From the NCBI RefSeq assembly GCF_030272615.1, contig NC_081409.1:650474468-650538467 (forward strand): a DNA stretch of 64,000 nucleotides. The letters run 5' to 3'. Positions 25,569 to 36,999 of this stretch are shown in pieces. The position numbers and the translations under genes were made by a program. This DNA is from Cryptomeria japonica (lineage: Eukaryota > Streptophyta > Pinopsida > Cupressales > Cupressaceae). The notes beneath the pieces are model-generated. The model worked only from the letters and a program-made list of their open reading frames with translations, was not told where the DNA came from and made no database searches. Each line of letters starts with the position of its first letter. The stretch's first letter is position 1.

Positions 25569-26021
25569 GCCTTCTTGAATGGATACTTTGAATAAGAAGT
25601 CTATGTAGAACAACCACAAGATTTTGAAATGCAAGAAAAAGAACTTCAAATCTACAAGTTTGATTTTTTTTTGTATGGCCTCGAGCACCAAAAGCACAGT
25701 ATGCTAGGATTGCAAGTGAAGTAAGAGTGAAGCTAACATTTACTACAAATAAAAAAAGTAACAATATTTTCACTATAATTTGTATCTTGGTAATTTATTG
25801 CGTAACAATATTTTCACTATAATTTGTATCTTGGTAATTTATTGCATGTCTGAAAAATAAATTCATAATTTCTATGATGAGTCAATTTGAAACGAAAGAT
25901 TTAAACCTCATGAAATATCTCATTATTAAAAAATATTTCATGAAGTTTAAATCTTAAAAAGAATGATATGCTTGATTCCAAACCAACCTCCACCCGGAGT
26001 TGTGTTCTATATAGATGATAT
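25569..26021 (+). pseudogene. Copia family E RT fragment, middle piece
   Basis: Continues the interrupted RT with NAFLNG and EVYVEQPQDFEMQ, then loses similarity to coding sequence. It matches 55705-56110. A 44 bp tandem pair lies at 25758-25845. The right end is the Tnt1-like insertion site. Confidence 0.78.
25758..25845. repeat. 44 bp tandem duplication
   Basis: Two copies of a 44 bp unit starting GTAACAATATTTTCAC, at 25758-25801 and 25802-25845, identical as read. Confidence 0.95.
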
Positions 26022-26314
26022 TGTTAGGATGAAGAATCGAATTGAAAACAACAGATAAACAAAATTAACAACACACCACAATAAACAATGAGACACACAG
26101 ATTTATCGTGGTTCGACAATTGCCTACATCCACACTTGAAGCAGGGGAACCAATTTATTATTCACCAATATGGTTTACATATACATAGCTGCAACTAGCT
26201 CTGGCAATCAACGTCAGAAAATGAATTACAATCAACTCTTAAAGAGCTTGCTGTGAATAGACAAGAGTTTTGGCGGCAACAAGAAAGGAGTCTATTGGAC
26301 TTCAACTTCCAACA
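26022..26314 (-). repeat. 3' LTR of copia-2 (293 bp)
   Basis: TGTTAGGATG to TTCCAACA. Very similar to the 301 bp LTR at 34597-34897; the main length difference is a small indel near 26255. The polypurine tract AGTGGGAGAT (minus strand, 26315-26325) adjoins it. Confidence 0.95.
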
Positions 26315-26375
26315 ATCTCCCACTGAAGGCCAACAAACTGTTGCAACAAGTAGATTCCCCCACTTAGTTCTGCTA

Positions 26376-27338
26376 TCAGTTATTGGAAAGGCCGAGAGAA
26401 GCTTGACAGAAATCGAACTTCTCCCACTTAACCACTTTAGCAAGCACATCAGTTAGATTCAGGTCGGTATGAATCTTGTCTACATGAAACTTGCCTTCTT
26501 CGACCATATGGCGAACATAATGACTGCAAACATCAACATGTTTTAACCGCGGCTGAGATGTCTGATGTTTAGTCATAAAAATTGTACTGCTGTTATCACA
26601 AAACAAAGCAAAATCTGATTGCTTCAAACCCAACTCGTTGTCCAAGAGTTGCAGCCATACCATCTCTTTTGCTCCCTCAGAAAGAGCTATGTATTCAGCT
26701 TCCATGGTTGATTGAGCAACTGTATGTTGCAATTTTGAAGCCCAACTAATCGCTGCCCTGGCAAATGTGAAAGCATAACTAGAAGTAGACTTTCTTTTGT
26801 CTAAGTCACCGGCAAAATCAGAATCGGTAAACCCTTGCAAAACTGCCTTGTCCTTTCCAAACCATAAACAAAAATCAGAAGTACCTTTGAGATACCTCAA
26901 GATATACTTAATCGCCTCCCAATGTGATTTGTCCGGATTAGCCATAAATCTGCTCACCAATCCCACAGCATGAGCAATGTCCAGTCGAGTAGACACCATA
27001 GCATACATGAGGCTTCCAACTGTAGATTTGTATGGAATTTTATCAATAAACTCCTTATCTTCTTGAGTTTTAGGACACAATTGAGAAGACAACTGAAAAT
27101 GAGAGGCTAAAGGTACACAAATAGACTTAGCATCTGCCATACCAAATCTGTCGAAGACTTTTTTAATGTAGTCTTGCTGAGATAGTTTGAGTTCTCTCTT
27201 TTTTCTATCCCGAAAAATAGTCATTCCTAGGATCTTCTTTGCTGCTCCTAAATCTTTCATGGCAAATTCCTTTGCTAAATGAGTCTTAAGTTCACTCACA
27301 ATCCTCATGCTTGTGCCGACCACTAGCATATCATCCAC
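26376..27338 (-). pseudogene. copia-2 RT C-terminus and RNase H
   Basis: Open for 320 codons. It begins at the RT active site (YMDDM spans the start, near 27341), then LKTHLAKEFAMKDLGAAKKI, YILRYLKGT, and RNase H motifs FTDSDFAGDLDKRKSTS, QSTMEAEYIALSE, FCDNSSTIFMTK and LKHVDVCSHYVR. All key acidic residues appear present. It ends about 60 bases before the 3' LTR, as is normal. Confidence 0.95.
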
Positions 27339-28200
27339 ATAAAGGAGAAGAATTACAAATTCGCCATTAGGAAGCTTCTTGTATTAGATACAAGGATCAG
27401 ACTCGCTGCGAATAAACTTGTGATCATTCATGAATTTGTCAAATTTAAGATACCATTGCCGGGGGGCTTGCTTAAGCCCATACAAACCGTGTTTCAATCT
27501 GCAATAAAGGTGTTCCTGCTCCTTTTTAATGAGCGCTTCCGGCTAATCCATAAATAATTCCTCATCAAGGTCGCCATGGAGAAAAGCCGTCTTCACATCT
27601 AGATGTTCAAGTTCAAGATCCCAAGCTGCAACTAAGCCCAATACTACTCGGATAGTAGTCATTTTAACTACTGGAGAGAAAATTTCTTTGAAGTCGAGGT
27701 CTTGCTGCTGAGCATATCCCTTTACAACCAGTCTTGCTCGAAATCTTTTGTGACCATCGGCTTCATCTTTTAGTTTATACACCCATTTATTTCTCAATGC
27801 CTTTCTGTCAGGCGGAAGTGGCACTAATTCCCATATCTGATTTCTCACTAGTGCGTCCATTTTTTTGCACATTGTAGCGTGCCAATTATCGCGGTCTGCA
27901 TTTTTACAAGCCTCTTTGTATTTTGCAGGCTCTATTTGATCAGAGATGAGCAAAGAAGGTTCAACCTCTTCACAAAATAGTAAGTCATAATCAGAAAATT
28001 TTGCAGGAGGTCGCCTCTATTTGGTTGATTTCCTCAATTGACTCTCTGTTTCAGTAATAGAGTCATTCAATTTTTGTGATCCCTGTTTATGCAAACTAAC
28101 ATCTCTCCCATTTTTAATTTGCTTGGTAGTGTTACCTAAAATTTCATTACCCATGTAATTTTGGCCAAAGGATGCATTTTTATCAAATGATTGCATTTAC
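27339..28200 (-). pseudogene. copia-2 reverse transcriptase N-terminal part
   Basis: Reads from the linker through NDSITETESQL, then EPAKYKEACKNADRDNW, IWELVPLPPDRKALRNKWV, RLVVKGYAQQQDLDF and HLDVKTAFLHGDLDEELFMD. Three interrupting stops are seen: near 28020, after FMD at 27543-27545, and after DPCI near 27384. Each looks like a single base change. Downstream HGLYGLKQAPRQWY is intact. Confidence 0.93.
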
Positions 28201-28707
28201 AGATATGAAAAAACAGCAAAACAGAAGGTACATTGCAGTGTTTTAAAAAGTATTTTCATTTGTATTGAACAATGATAGATTACAAATTGAGTTCATGCAT
28301 TTGAAGCATATTTATACATGCACTGAATTCCTTAAAACCTCACACAAGCCGTGAGCTTAGCATTTCTATCTTTCCTACATATCCAAAACAGAAAAGGATA
28401 GAATCAAATAGTGAGTGTAAGGATAACTAGTCATTGCCTTGGGTTGCTTTGACTGGTTATTGGTTGTCCCGTTGTCCTTATGACTATCTTCTTGGTCTTC
28501 AAATCCTGAGCAAACCCTTCTTTCCTGCACAAAAGAGAAGAGGTGTCAGATCCAATAGATCTAAGAAATGAAAGATTATCCTACAATGTACCATTTATCA
28601 TATCCTATCCTATTTCTGCTTCGAAAGAGCAGGAAAGATAAAGACACAAATCACTGCTTCAGGAGAAAGAAATTTTTATGCTAATGTGTTTGTTTCATGT
28701 GCAGATA

Positions 28708-28788
28708 ATTAGTTACTCTAATTGGCATGTGCCCCTGACCGAGGCTCCCTTTGAGTATGAGCCCGACATACCCTTTAGAGTAACTAAT
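28708..28788. repeat. Inverted repeat, 14 bp arms, 53 bp loop
   Basis: Arms ATTAGTTACTCTAA (28708-28721) and its exact complement (28775-28788). The loop is more GC-rich than its surroundings. It lies within the 3.37 kb insertion. Confidence 0.95.
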
Positions 28789-29893
28789 CTTAGAATATCA
28801 AAATGGAATGATGAAGAAACCAACTGAAGTATCAAAGGGACATATTTGTTTTAAATATGAAACCTTTTACTTTACTATTCATGATATGTATAAAAAGAAA
28901 GCATTAATGGATAAACTATTTTAAGGGACATATTATTCTAATGTGAAACCTTACAGTATTGAAAAGTCAATGCTACAAAGTGAAGATAAATGATTCAATG
29001 CAACAGGTTGGTATAGAAACAGAGCATCTGAAATATTTTATGAACGGGAACAAATAGCAAACTTCAATGAAAGCAGAATCAACTGGTAATGAAATGAGTG
29101 TCATGAGCCCGTGCTCGAACTTCATTTCTACATAAGATCAAAATGCACAGTACAAGGACAGACAATAAACATCTAATAGGAAACAATAAGGACAAGTGTT
29201 AAATAAATTTAAGGCATAGAATGAACAACTGCCAAGAGAGGATCTAAAAGATTGGTGTTGCTACAGGAGATTCAAAGTAGTTGCTGCAGGAAGTAAAAAA
29301 CCAGTAATTGAGCAATATTAGAATTGGGTGTTAATCAACAGGTAGATAAGGAACTTTCAGCTGCAGAAATGAAGACTACCTTACAAGACAACAACAGTCA
29401 AGAATCAAATGCATGTTCAACAGAAGTCTTGTCCACCAAAAAATTGTGACTAGTTGTTTCTTTAGTCAATATCATTAAAACAAAACTATATTGAAAGGAA
29501 ACATCAAGTTTGGGAAAATTTTGAAGCTGCCAACATAAAATCTAACATAGATTTGAAATGTCAAGGAATATTTGCAGATGTATCGTAGTAAAAAACCCTC
29601 TTCGTACTTTAAGCAATGCAATGATAACTGATCAAATGAAGTCTTAGTTTCTTGTTGAGTGAACATGGAAAGTATCAAACATCAAAAGTAGACTTTATTA
29701 AGATTTTTAAATATTTCCAGCAATGGCATATTAACAGAAAATAAAGCAAAAAGAAGCCATTTCACTCAAGAGAGCAAGTGTTTATTAAAATTTCACAAAG
29801 GCTTCATACCTGTAGAAAATGGGACTTGTATTTAAGAGAAGATTCAGAAAACTTCAGCATGCCTTCAGAAAAAAGTCTAACTCTTAATGCACA

Positions 29894-30151
29894 GTGGTGG
29901 CTTGGATTGTTCAAAGACTGCAATCAAATCTATCTAGGGCAGCAACACCTGTAGCAAACACATATTCTTCATTCAAAACCTTCATAATGGCGGCTACAAA
30001 AATAACTCATCATGGCGGTAGCAGCATAGAAAAACTTCATCAAAAGAGTTCACAAAGCGACGAAAATCCAAACAGCAATGGCGACATCTTGGGGTCTCAA
30101 ACCCTCAAAAAACTTCTCCAGTCGTTTTCTTCATTTTGCAAAATGAAAGGA
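29894..30151 (+). CDS. Small open frame in the insertion, function unknown
   Basis: An 86-codon open frame starting ATG and ending TAA (30152-30154), reading MVAWIVQRLQSNLSRAA at its N-terminus and rich in Ser, Lys and Asn. I do not recognise it. The opposite strand just beyond it (30170-30240) has AACCCTAA and AAAGCCCA boxes, motifs known from plant promoters of translation-related genes, so a minus-strand transcript is also possible. Chance is a real alternative. Confidence 0.25.
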
Positions 30152-31609
30152 TAAGTTAATGCGGAAGAGTATAAGCTTTTAGGGTTATGACAAAGCCCTT
30201 TGTAATATTTGATTTTTTCTTCAAGTCCGTTGGGCTTTGTGAACAAAAAACAATAATAAAATATATTTGGTGATATCAATGTTTAAATGTTTCATTAAGC
30301 ATTGATATTATCAAGTATGTTTTATATTTTGTTTTCTTTCTTTGTCTAAGCTTGTATCATTTTGTAAAATAGTATTTAATTACAATATCATTATAAATTA
30401 TAATTAAGCATTATTATTATTGAAAGTGAAAAAGGTGTATCCATATGCTAAAAGGAGACTAAGCCTTTTGACTTAATTTTTGAAGGATGAGTTAATTTTG
30501 GAGAGATAAGGCTACCATTGAAGAAGCCTTTTCAGTTTGGAGACATAAGGAGAGCATATAGGAGTATTCATGACTACTTGGGAAATGTTCAAAAGGAGTT
30601 GAGGTAATTTTGGAGATAAGAACATTTTAATAGGAACATGAGGTTGTTTGAAATCAAATGGAGTGAATTTAGGGAGGTTGGAGCACTTTTAGGCAAAGGG
30701 TTGAGTTTGGACTCTTTCACCATTTTTAGGGAGCTTTTATTACTTGGTTGAGCTTTTTGAGGCCATTTCTAGTGATCTGTTGGGTTGGTTATTGATTGAA
30801 GAAGAATTTTTCATGTTTGTAACCCTTTTTGGTGGCTTCTAGACTCCTCTTTTTGAGGCCTTTTTTCTTGCATCCGACCCAATCAGTTGTGCAGGTTTTG
30901 TACTTAGTGTCTTGGGACACTTTATTCCCAGGTAGTTCTGATTTATGCAAGAGCAGTGTTTTTGAGATAGCTTCTTGTCCTTAGCATTCTGTAACTCAGA
31001 TTTAGAGATATTTTATATGTGACAACATCTTTTGGACCAGTATTCTATGGAATCAAGCCTTGTTTTCTTTCCATATTTTGTGTACAAGCATGATTGATGA
31101 AGTTAAATTTGTGAGTTATATTGCTCCTTGTTTACTTGTCTCAGATAGTACCTTGATATAGAAACGTGTGTATGTTTGCAAGTCATAGTATGTGTTTAAG
31201 AGTTCAAAACTTTTGAGTGAAGAATTACTCTTCCTCATTGGTTCATCTCAGGACCTTATTATGAAACACTTATGCAAACTTATACAGGAAAGAAGTGTTT
31301 ATCAATTAAAGTAGAATATTGTAGACTGAGATTGGTTTTTATCATTTATCTCTCACATTTTGGTGTATCACCAGGTTCTAGTTAAGTTTAGTTCAGTTTT
31401 AAGTTCCATTTCTGCAATTCTTATCCTTTACCCTGCAAAGTTAGTTTAGTATTAGAGAGTATCAGGTGATTATCCAATAGGAACCAGCCTAGGAACTGGA
31501 GGTTTCATTTCAGGTTATGCATTGGCCACATGCAGAAGTGAATCCCATGTTAGGCCAGATTGCTAAACTTATAGTTTAGTAGGGTGCAAATTTGTGCCTT
31601 AACAGGTAC

Positions 31610-32568
31610 TTTTACTGGCCTGTGGATTTTTGTCCACATTGGATGCTGACAAGTCGTGGGAATGTGGACCTTGCTCTGCCTGCATTCTAAGCATGTGAAG
31701 AGGGCTGGGTGTGGTGGCAACATCTCCTATTGCAGGGGGTTGTCGAATGTGTAGGGAGTGGGGAGCCATGGTGGCATCCTCCATGGTGTGTGTTGGGGGA
31801 TGACTCCACGGTGGGACTGCAAAGGACAAGTCTGCAGGGGCCTCGTGGAGTGGTTTGAGGTAGGGAGCACACGGGAGTGGGCTTGTAGAGAAGGAGAGGG
31901 AGCTACTGGGGGTCACGGGGAGTCTGCAGGGAGGGCTCGTGGGGTGGGGAGCCCATGGAAAGAGGGCCAGCAGGGAGCTCTCGGGGAGAATAACAGGCTG
32001 CAGAGTGTGAGGACTGTGGGAGGGGGTGTGCTGCACGTGAAGACAGTGCATCATGCCTTGGAGAGAATACATTATGATTTGTTGAATGTGGTGGAGGTGC
32101 AGGGCACCGTGGAGGATGCCCAACCAAAATGGAATAACGTGAGCCAGGTTGCTCACCATAAGGGTGATCTTCCAAGTTTATTCCAACATCAATGCTATGT
32201 TGGGGAGGATTTGTTCTATTTAACAGACCACCAAATTCTGAATTAAATGAAGACCAAACATTATCAACACTTTCTTCATCATTCTCTATCTGAGAATTGT
32301 ATTCAACCGATGTAGATGTCATAGGAGCTCCCACTGAATGAGAGACTGGAGGCAAAGCGCTGGTAGTCGAATTCTGAAATAGAGACATAGGGACATAATC
32401 TGTCTTTGATTTATTTGCATCTTGTAGTGTGGGAAAGGAGGTTTCATGGAAAACTACATCCCTGCTACGAACAATATTTTTGTCAACTGGATCCCACAAT
32501 CTAAAACCAAACTACTCTTCTCCATACCCCACAAAGATACATTTCAGTGACTTTGGGTCCAATTTCAT
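31610..32568 (-). pseudogene. copia-2 integrase-RT linker, including a GC-rich stretch
   Basis: Directly after the integrase the minus strand reads LWDPVDKNIVRSRDVVFHE, the conserved end of this pol region, then an acidic and Ser/Asn-rich linker. From about 32115 to 31640 composition changes to strongly GC-rich, with G on the plus strand. It encodes Pro/Ser/His-rich text open in more than one frame (186 codons at 32159-31599). This stretch is unlike the AT-rich rest of the element and may be captured DNA. Confidence 0.75.
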
Positions 32569-33393
32569 TCACTTTTCCTTGGGTATATGTGAGAAGGCTT
32601 CGCATCCAAACACATGAAGATGCCAGTATGAAATCCTCTTCCCTTGCCACTCCTCTTCCGGAATACCAAAATCTAATTTAGATGATGGACTTCGGTTGAT
32701 TAAATACACTACTGTGTTACATGCTTCTGCCCAAAATTCTTTGCCTATACCTGCATTAGACAACATACATCATGTCTTTTCAAGAATTGTTCTATTCATC
32801 CTCTCAGCTGCACCGTTTTCTTGAGGAGTGAATGGAACAACCTTGATTCTTCTAATCCCATTATTAGCACAAAAATCATCAAATTCATGTGAACAAAATT
32901 CCACACCATTGTCCGTTTGTAAACATTTAATCTTATGCCCAATCTGATTTTCAACTAAAGCTTTGAAAATTTTAAATTTTGAAAAGACTTCAGATTTCCT
33001 AGAAAGCATATAAATCCATACTTTTCTTGTGCAATCATCAAGAAATGTTACAAAATAGTTAGCTCCTCCAACGGAGGTTACCTCGATAGGCCCAAAAACA
33101 TCTGAGTATACAAGCTCCAGTGGTGTTGTTTTTGTGTCATGACCACCTTTCAAAAAACCAACTCGCATTTGTTTGCCATAGAGGCAATGTTCACAAATGG
33201 CTAAGTCAACAAGCTTGAGGCCCGATAGCTGATTTCTTGTATGCATAACATGGAGACCTTTCTTAATAATGTGCCCAAGTCTTTGATGCCAAAGATCCAC
33301 TTTGTTGTCCTCAGTCACCATTGCAGCTCCTACTTCACCATGAGTCTTAAATATGTATAGGCTTCCCACTTTGTTACCATTTGCAATCAGCAT
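32569..33393 (-). pseudogene. copia-2 integrase
   Basis: GAG-pre-integrase and zinc region (LWHQRLGHIIKKGLHVM and CEHCLYGKQMRVGF), then the catalytic core with YSDVFGPIEV, QTDNGVEFCSHEF and PQENGAAERMNRTI. All three DDE acids are present. One stop (after ILEKT, about 32770) and one near 32568 break the frame. The C-terminal side continues with FWAEACNTVVYLINRSPS and VFGCEAFSHIPKE. Confidence 0.95.
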
Positions 33394-33456
33394 GGTACCA
33401 TGTGTTACTTTCCATGTATCCGGGAGAAAATTAACATTAAGACCTTGACCAAAGAG

Positions 33457-34536
33457 TTATCCAACGGATATCAAATTCCGCTTCAATTTTGGGACATGGT
33501 GAACATCTTTGAGCAGCCATGTTTTGCCACCTTCTAATGGTAGCAATACATCCCCTTTGCCTGTAATTTCACAAGCTTTGTTATCTCCTAAGAAAACATT
33601 GCCAAAGTGACCTTCATGGTAGTTAATGAACATTTCAAGACATGAGGTAGCATGATAGGAGGCACCAGAATCAAACATCCATGAATTTGGAGTAGTTTCG
33701 GTTGTTGAAAGGATTAAAACACTATCATCTTTATCATAAACTGTATTTGCTTCACTGTTCCGCACTCTCTCTTGTGCTCTTTTGAAATTTCTGCAATCTT
33801 TTTTGACATAACTAGCTTTGCCACAAAACCAACAGTCACCATTTTTGTTTCTAGACTTCGATCTTTTTGCTGATTTTGAACGTCTATGGTAATTATTTCT
33901 GCCTCTATTATGACTTCTACCTCTATTATCGGTGCTGACCACTGTTAAGGCTTCACCGAATGAAGGTTCATCATTCTTTCTTCTCAAATCCTCGCTGAGA
34001 AGAGTAGCTACTACATCATTAAAAACCAACTTATTTTTACCGAATATAGATGTGCTAACTATTGTTACAACACCATCCCAGTTGCTTGGTAAAGAACATA
34101 ATAACAAAATAGCCTTGCTTTCATCATCTTGCGTCATCCCCACTGAAGTCGCTTGACTAATCAATGTATTGAATTCATTGATGTGGTTTGCCATAGCACA
34201 ACCTTCCTTCATTTTCAGTTTGTACAAGCACTTCATAATAAAAACTTTATTTGCAGTCGAAGCCATTTCATACATGGCTAAGAGTCTATCCCATACATCT
34301 TTTGTTGTTGCATCACCCATGACATTGAAGAGAACATTATTGGACAATGAGAGAAAGATTGTTGCTCTCGCCTTCTTGTCCAATTTTTCAAAATCTTCAT
34401 CAGCCATCCCAACTGGTTTCTTTGCTTTCCCTTCAAGCGCGATTGAAAGGTCTTGCTTTATCAGCAAAGACTCCATCTGCACTTTCCATAATCTGAAGCT
34501 TTGATTGGAGAACTTCTCTATCTTCGATTCTTCCAT
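33457..34536 (-). pseudogene. copia-2 gag and protease
   Basis: A 359-codon frame starting MEESKIEKFSNQSF. The gag core has FRLWKVQMESLLIKQDL, KKARATIFLSLSNNV, TNKxFxMKCLY-like text and AILLLCSLPSNWD, then a basic RGRSHNRGRNN stretch and a knuckle with CWFCGKASYVKKDC (the histidine is replaced by tyrosine). The protease core WMFDSGASYHAT is intact. The frame ends at a stop after NLISVG, only a few codons before pol continues. The region would form the particle and process the polyprotein. Confidence 0.94.
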
Positions 34537-34596
34537 GATTCTGGAAATTCAAACACCAAAATCTAAACAGCAATCTAACCTCACTTTGATACCAAT

Positions 34597-34897
34597 TGTT
34601 AGGATGAAGAATCGAATTGAAAACAACAGATAAACAAAATTAACAACACACAACAATAAACAATGAGACAGAAAGATTTATCGTGGTTCGGCAATTGCCT
34701 ACATCCACACTTGAAGCAGGGGAACCAATTTATTATTCACCAATCTGGTTTACATATACACAGCTGCAACTAGCTCTGGCAATCAACTTCAGAAAATGAA
34801 TTACAATCAGCTCTTAAAGAGCTTGCAAAGAGAATGTGAATAACCAAGAGTTTTTGCAGCAACAAGGAAGGAGTCCGTTGGACTTCAACTTCCAACA
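34597..34897 (-). repeat. 5' LTR of copia-2 (301 bp)
   Basis: TGTTAGGATG to TTCCAACA, then GATAT. On the low-coordinate side lies the PBS TGGTATCAAAGTG (minus strand, 34594-34582), matching initiator tRNA-Met with one or two changes. Confidence 0.95.
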
Positions 34898-34902
34898 GAT
34901 AT

Positions 34903-35441
34903 TACTCCAACCGGAGTTGTGTTCTATATAGATGATATTACACTTTACACTTTGGTATTCCGTTTGACATTTTTTGGCTTTAGTTATTCTAATAGGGGAG
35001 GTAGTTTGGATATCTGAAAGTCTACATCTGATAATTTTTTTTCTTTTTTTCTTTTGATTTAGATTTTGTTACCTGCAATGCAATTCAAAGAAGCAAAGTG
35101 CAGTTGCCCTTCCATCTACTAAAGCACGGTACATTGAAATTACTTCTACAGGTACATAAACATTATGGCTCAAAACAAATCTAGAAGTTACAGAGAAACA
35201 AATTCAATTTACAATGTTTTTTATTATGAAAATATTATGCAATTAAATTGGTCAAAAATTCAATCCAATCATAGCAAGACTAAGCATTTTGATTTGAAAT
35301 ATCAAATCATTTGAAATTTAGAAAAAAATTCTGAATTGAAATACATCAATGCTCAAGAACAACTTTTTGATATCAACAATTGCAAAAGTCCAATCTTTTT
35401 TAATCTTTGACACTTCGAGATTATATTGTGAACCCGGAGCA
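34903..35441 (+). pseudogene. Copia family E RT-RNase H fragment, right piece
   Basis: Matches 56290-56900: the RNase H-like text GGSLD and STVALPSTKARYI can be read with frame changes (STVALPSTKARYI from about 35100). Internal deletions are evident compared with the copy at 56 kb. It ends at an LTR starting at 35442. Confidence 0.7.
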
Positions 35442-35700
35442 TGCTGATAAGTGATGCATTTCATCTTCAGTGTCGTACAGTTTTTAGTATAGACATCTAA
35501 GCTGCATGTAAGAAAAATAAATTATTGTTAACATTTTCTATTTTTAAATGCAGCTCTCTGTTGCTTTTAAGCAGCTGCAGACTCCAATAATTTGTCTCTG
35601 TGCTGTTCGAGAAAGCTGTAAAAACTGTTGGGTAACAGTTCGTTTGGAAGTAATACAGACCATTATTGTGTGTTGAGCAAAAAAATTCTGTGCAGCTTGA
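35442..35700 (+). repeat. 3' LTR of copia family E, copy 1
   Basis: Begins TGCTGATAAGTGATGCATTT and runs to GTGCAGCTTGA. Matches 56902-57212 and 58494-58697, with a deletion of about 60 bases near 35505. The exact 3' end is not fixed. Confidence 0.75.
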
Positions 35701-35723
35701 ATCAAAAATTATTGAACTCAACA

Positions 35724-36950
35724 TGAAATATAATATACTAATTGAATTAAAACATACACACATATTTATTGAATCTTTAAATAAAAAATTTGAGCACGAA
35801 ACTTAATAAAAACAATTCATTGAATCTTTATTTCTATTATATCTTGTAAAATGCATCAACTTTTTTTTTTCATTTATTTAAATCTACACAAACTATAAAT
35901 ATACATCATGTTAAAATGTAAAAAAAACCTCTATTATTTTTGTAGTATATGTCTATAGAGATGAGTAAATAAAAAGGCAATGAAATTATTTTACTTGGAA
36001 GAAGAAAAAGATATGAAAATACTAAAGTAAATTGATATTTCAATCTTATATATTGCATTGTACAAAAGGAAATATAACTCTAAGGAGGCTTAAGTGTGCT
36101 CCCTATGTATTCTATATCACTTCTTTGATTGGTAAAAGTGTATTCAACCTTTTTTTTGTATTGATATAAGAGTTAGTTAATAAGGAATAACTACCTTTCT
36201 TATGCTTATCTATTTGAATGACTACCTATAATAGATAATTCAACACTTACTAGGGCCAATCAAGACAACCTAATCTATTATCGAGAAGTTACACACTAAT
36301 TATTATGTTTTCAAATTTTACATCATTGTATCTTACAACATTATCTTGTCCATATGGATACATTTAAACCTTAAAATGCACTACCCCAATTAATGCTTTA
36401 TTGACTTATTTTTGGATTAATTAACCATGTTATAATTTAATCTTCCATAATAGGATAATAATACATCATGGTCCCCCCATCACATGGTGTATTCACATTA
36501 CCAAACTATGTTTTAATATTTACATCAAGGACATGTATGTAAATAATATCTTATCCAAGAAGATTATAGATAGTAGTGATGTTAATATGGAAGACCCTCC
36601 TCTAAAAAAAAATGGTGATCTAAATACATTCAATGATCCTTCCTAAACATGGATAATAATATTCCTCTAATAAGGTAGCTCCTCTAAGGGTGTTGATTTT
36701 TCTTCCATAGCCTATGATTACACTGTTTGGTTTTGATTTGTTAACTATTTGGGCATAAGAATTCCATGCATTTTAATATGTCTACATTAACTATTTGGTT
36801 TTGGTTTTGATTTGTTAACTATTTGGGAACTAAATTAATAACTCATAAATATAAAAGCTAATTCATGTAAACCCTAATTTGTAAAAAAAAACTTAAATAA
36901 TACAAAAAACAAAATAAAAAATACAAGAAAATAAAAAAATGTCAAGCGGG
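35724..36950. other. Unassigned AT-rich sequence
   Basis: No domain was recognised. A short imperfect duplication with GATTTGTTAACTATTTGGG occurs at 36736-36754 and 36810-36828. Confidence 0.4.
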
Positions 36951-36999
36951 TGATCGATTGCATACTTGGGATAGTGGTGGGAGGTTGAAAATGTGTCCA

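Larger units (their letters stand above)
28227..31609 (-). mobile_element. 3.37 kb insertion in the copia-2 linker, TSD GGTAC
   Basis: Bounded by GGTAC at 28227-28231 and 31605-31609. On the minus strand the insert starts TGTTAAGGCAC (31604) and ends near AACACTGCAAT (28232). A TATAAATATG box lies about 85 bases before that end, followed by AT-rich U5-like text, which suggests an LTR. No transposase or polymerase domain is seen. The best guess is a solo LTR of a long-LTR family, but the 3' end does not finish in CA. It also contains splice-like blocks (acceptor TTTTGTGCAG at about 28526, donor CTACAG/GTATGA near 29810 on the minus strand) whose meaning is unclear. Confidence 0.6.
26022..34897 (-). 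mobile_element. Tnt1/Tork-like Ty1/copia retrotransposon (copia-2), TSD GATAT
   Basis: Minus-strand element with LTRs at 26022-26314 and 34597-34897 and perfect duplications GATAT at 26017-26021 and 34898-34902. PBS, gag, protease, integrase, RT, RNase H and PPT are in order. The coding style (WKVQMESLL gag, RMNRTI integrase, WDPV after integrase, YMDDM RT) is that of the Tnt1/Tork group. A 3373 bp insertion (28232-31604) splits the integrase-RT linker. Without it the element would be about 5.5 kb, a normal copia size. Several stops make it inactive. Confidence 0.96.

Noticed and set aside
25981-26021. YIDD-like reading taken at first for an RT active site
   Set aside because: Comparison with 56.0-56.1 kb shows it aligns with a region downstream of RT, and the frame is not kept.
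31758-32246. Plus-strand open frame of 162 codons, Gly-rich
   Set aside because: Antisense to the GC-rich copia-2 linker; openness follows from base composition.
33932-34504. Plus-strand open frames inside copia-2 gag
   Set aside because: Shadows of the minus-strand gag frame.
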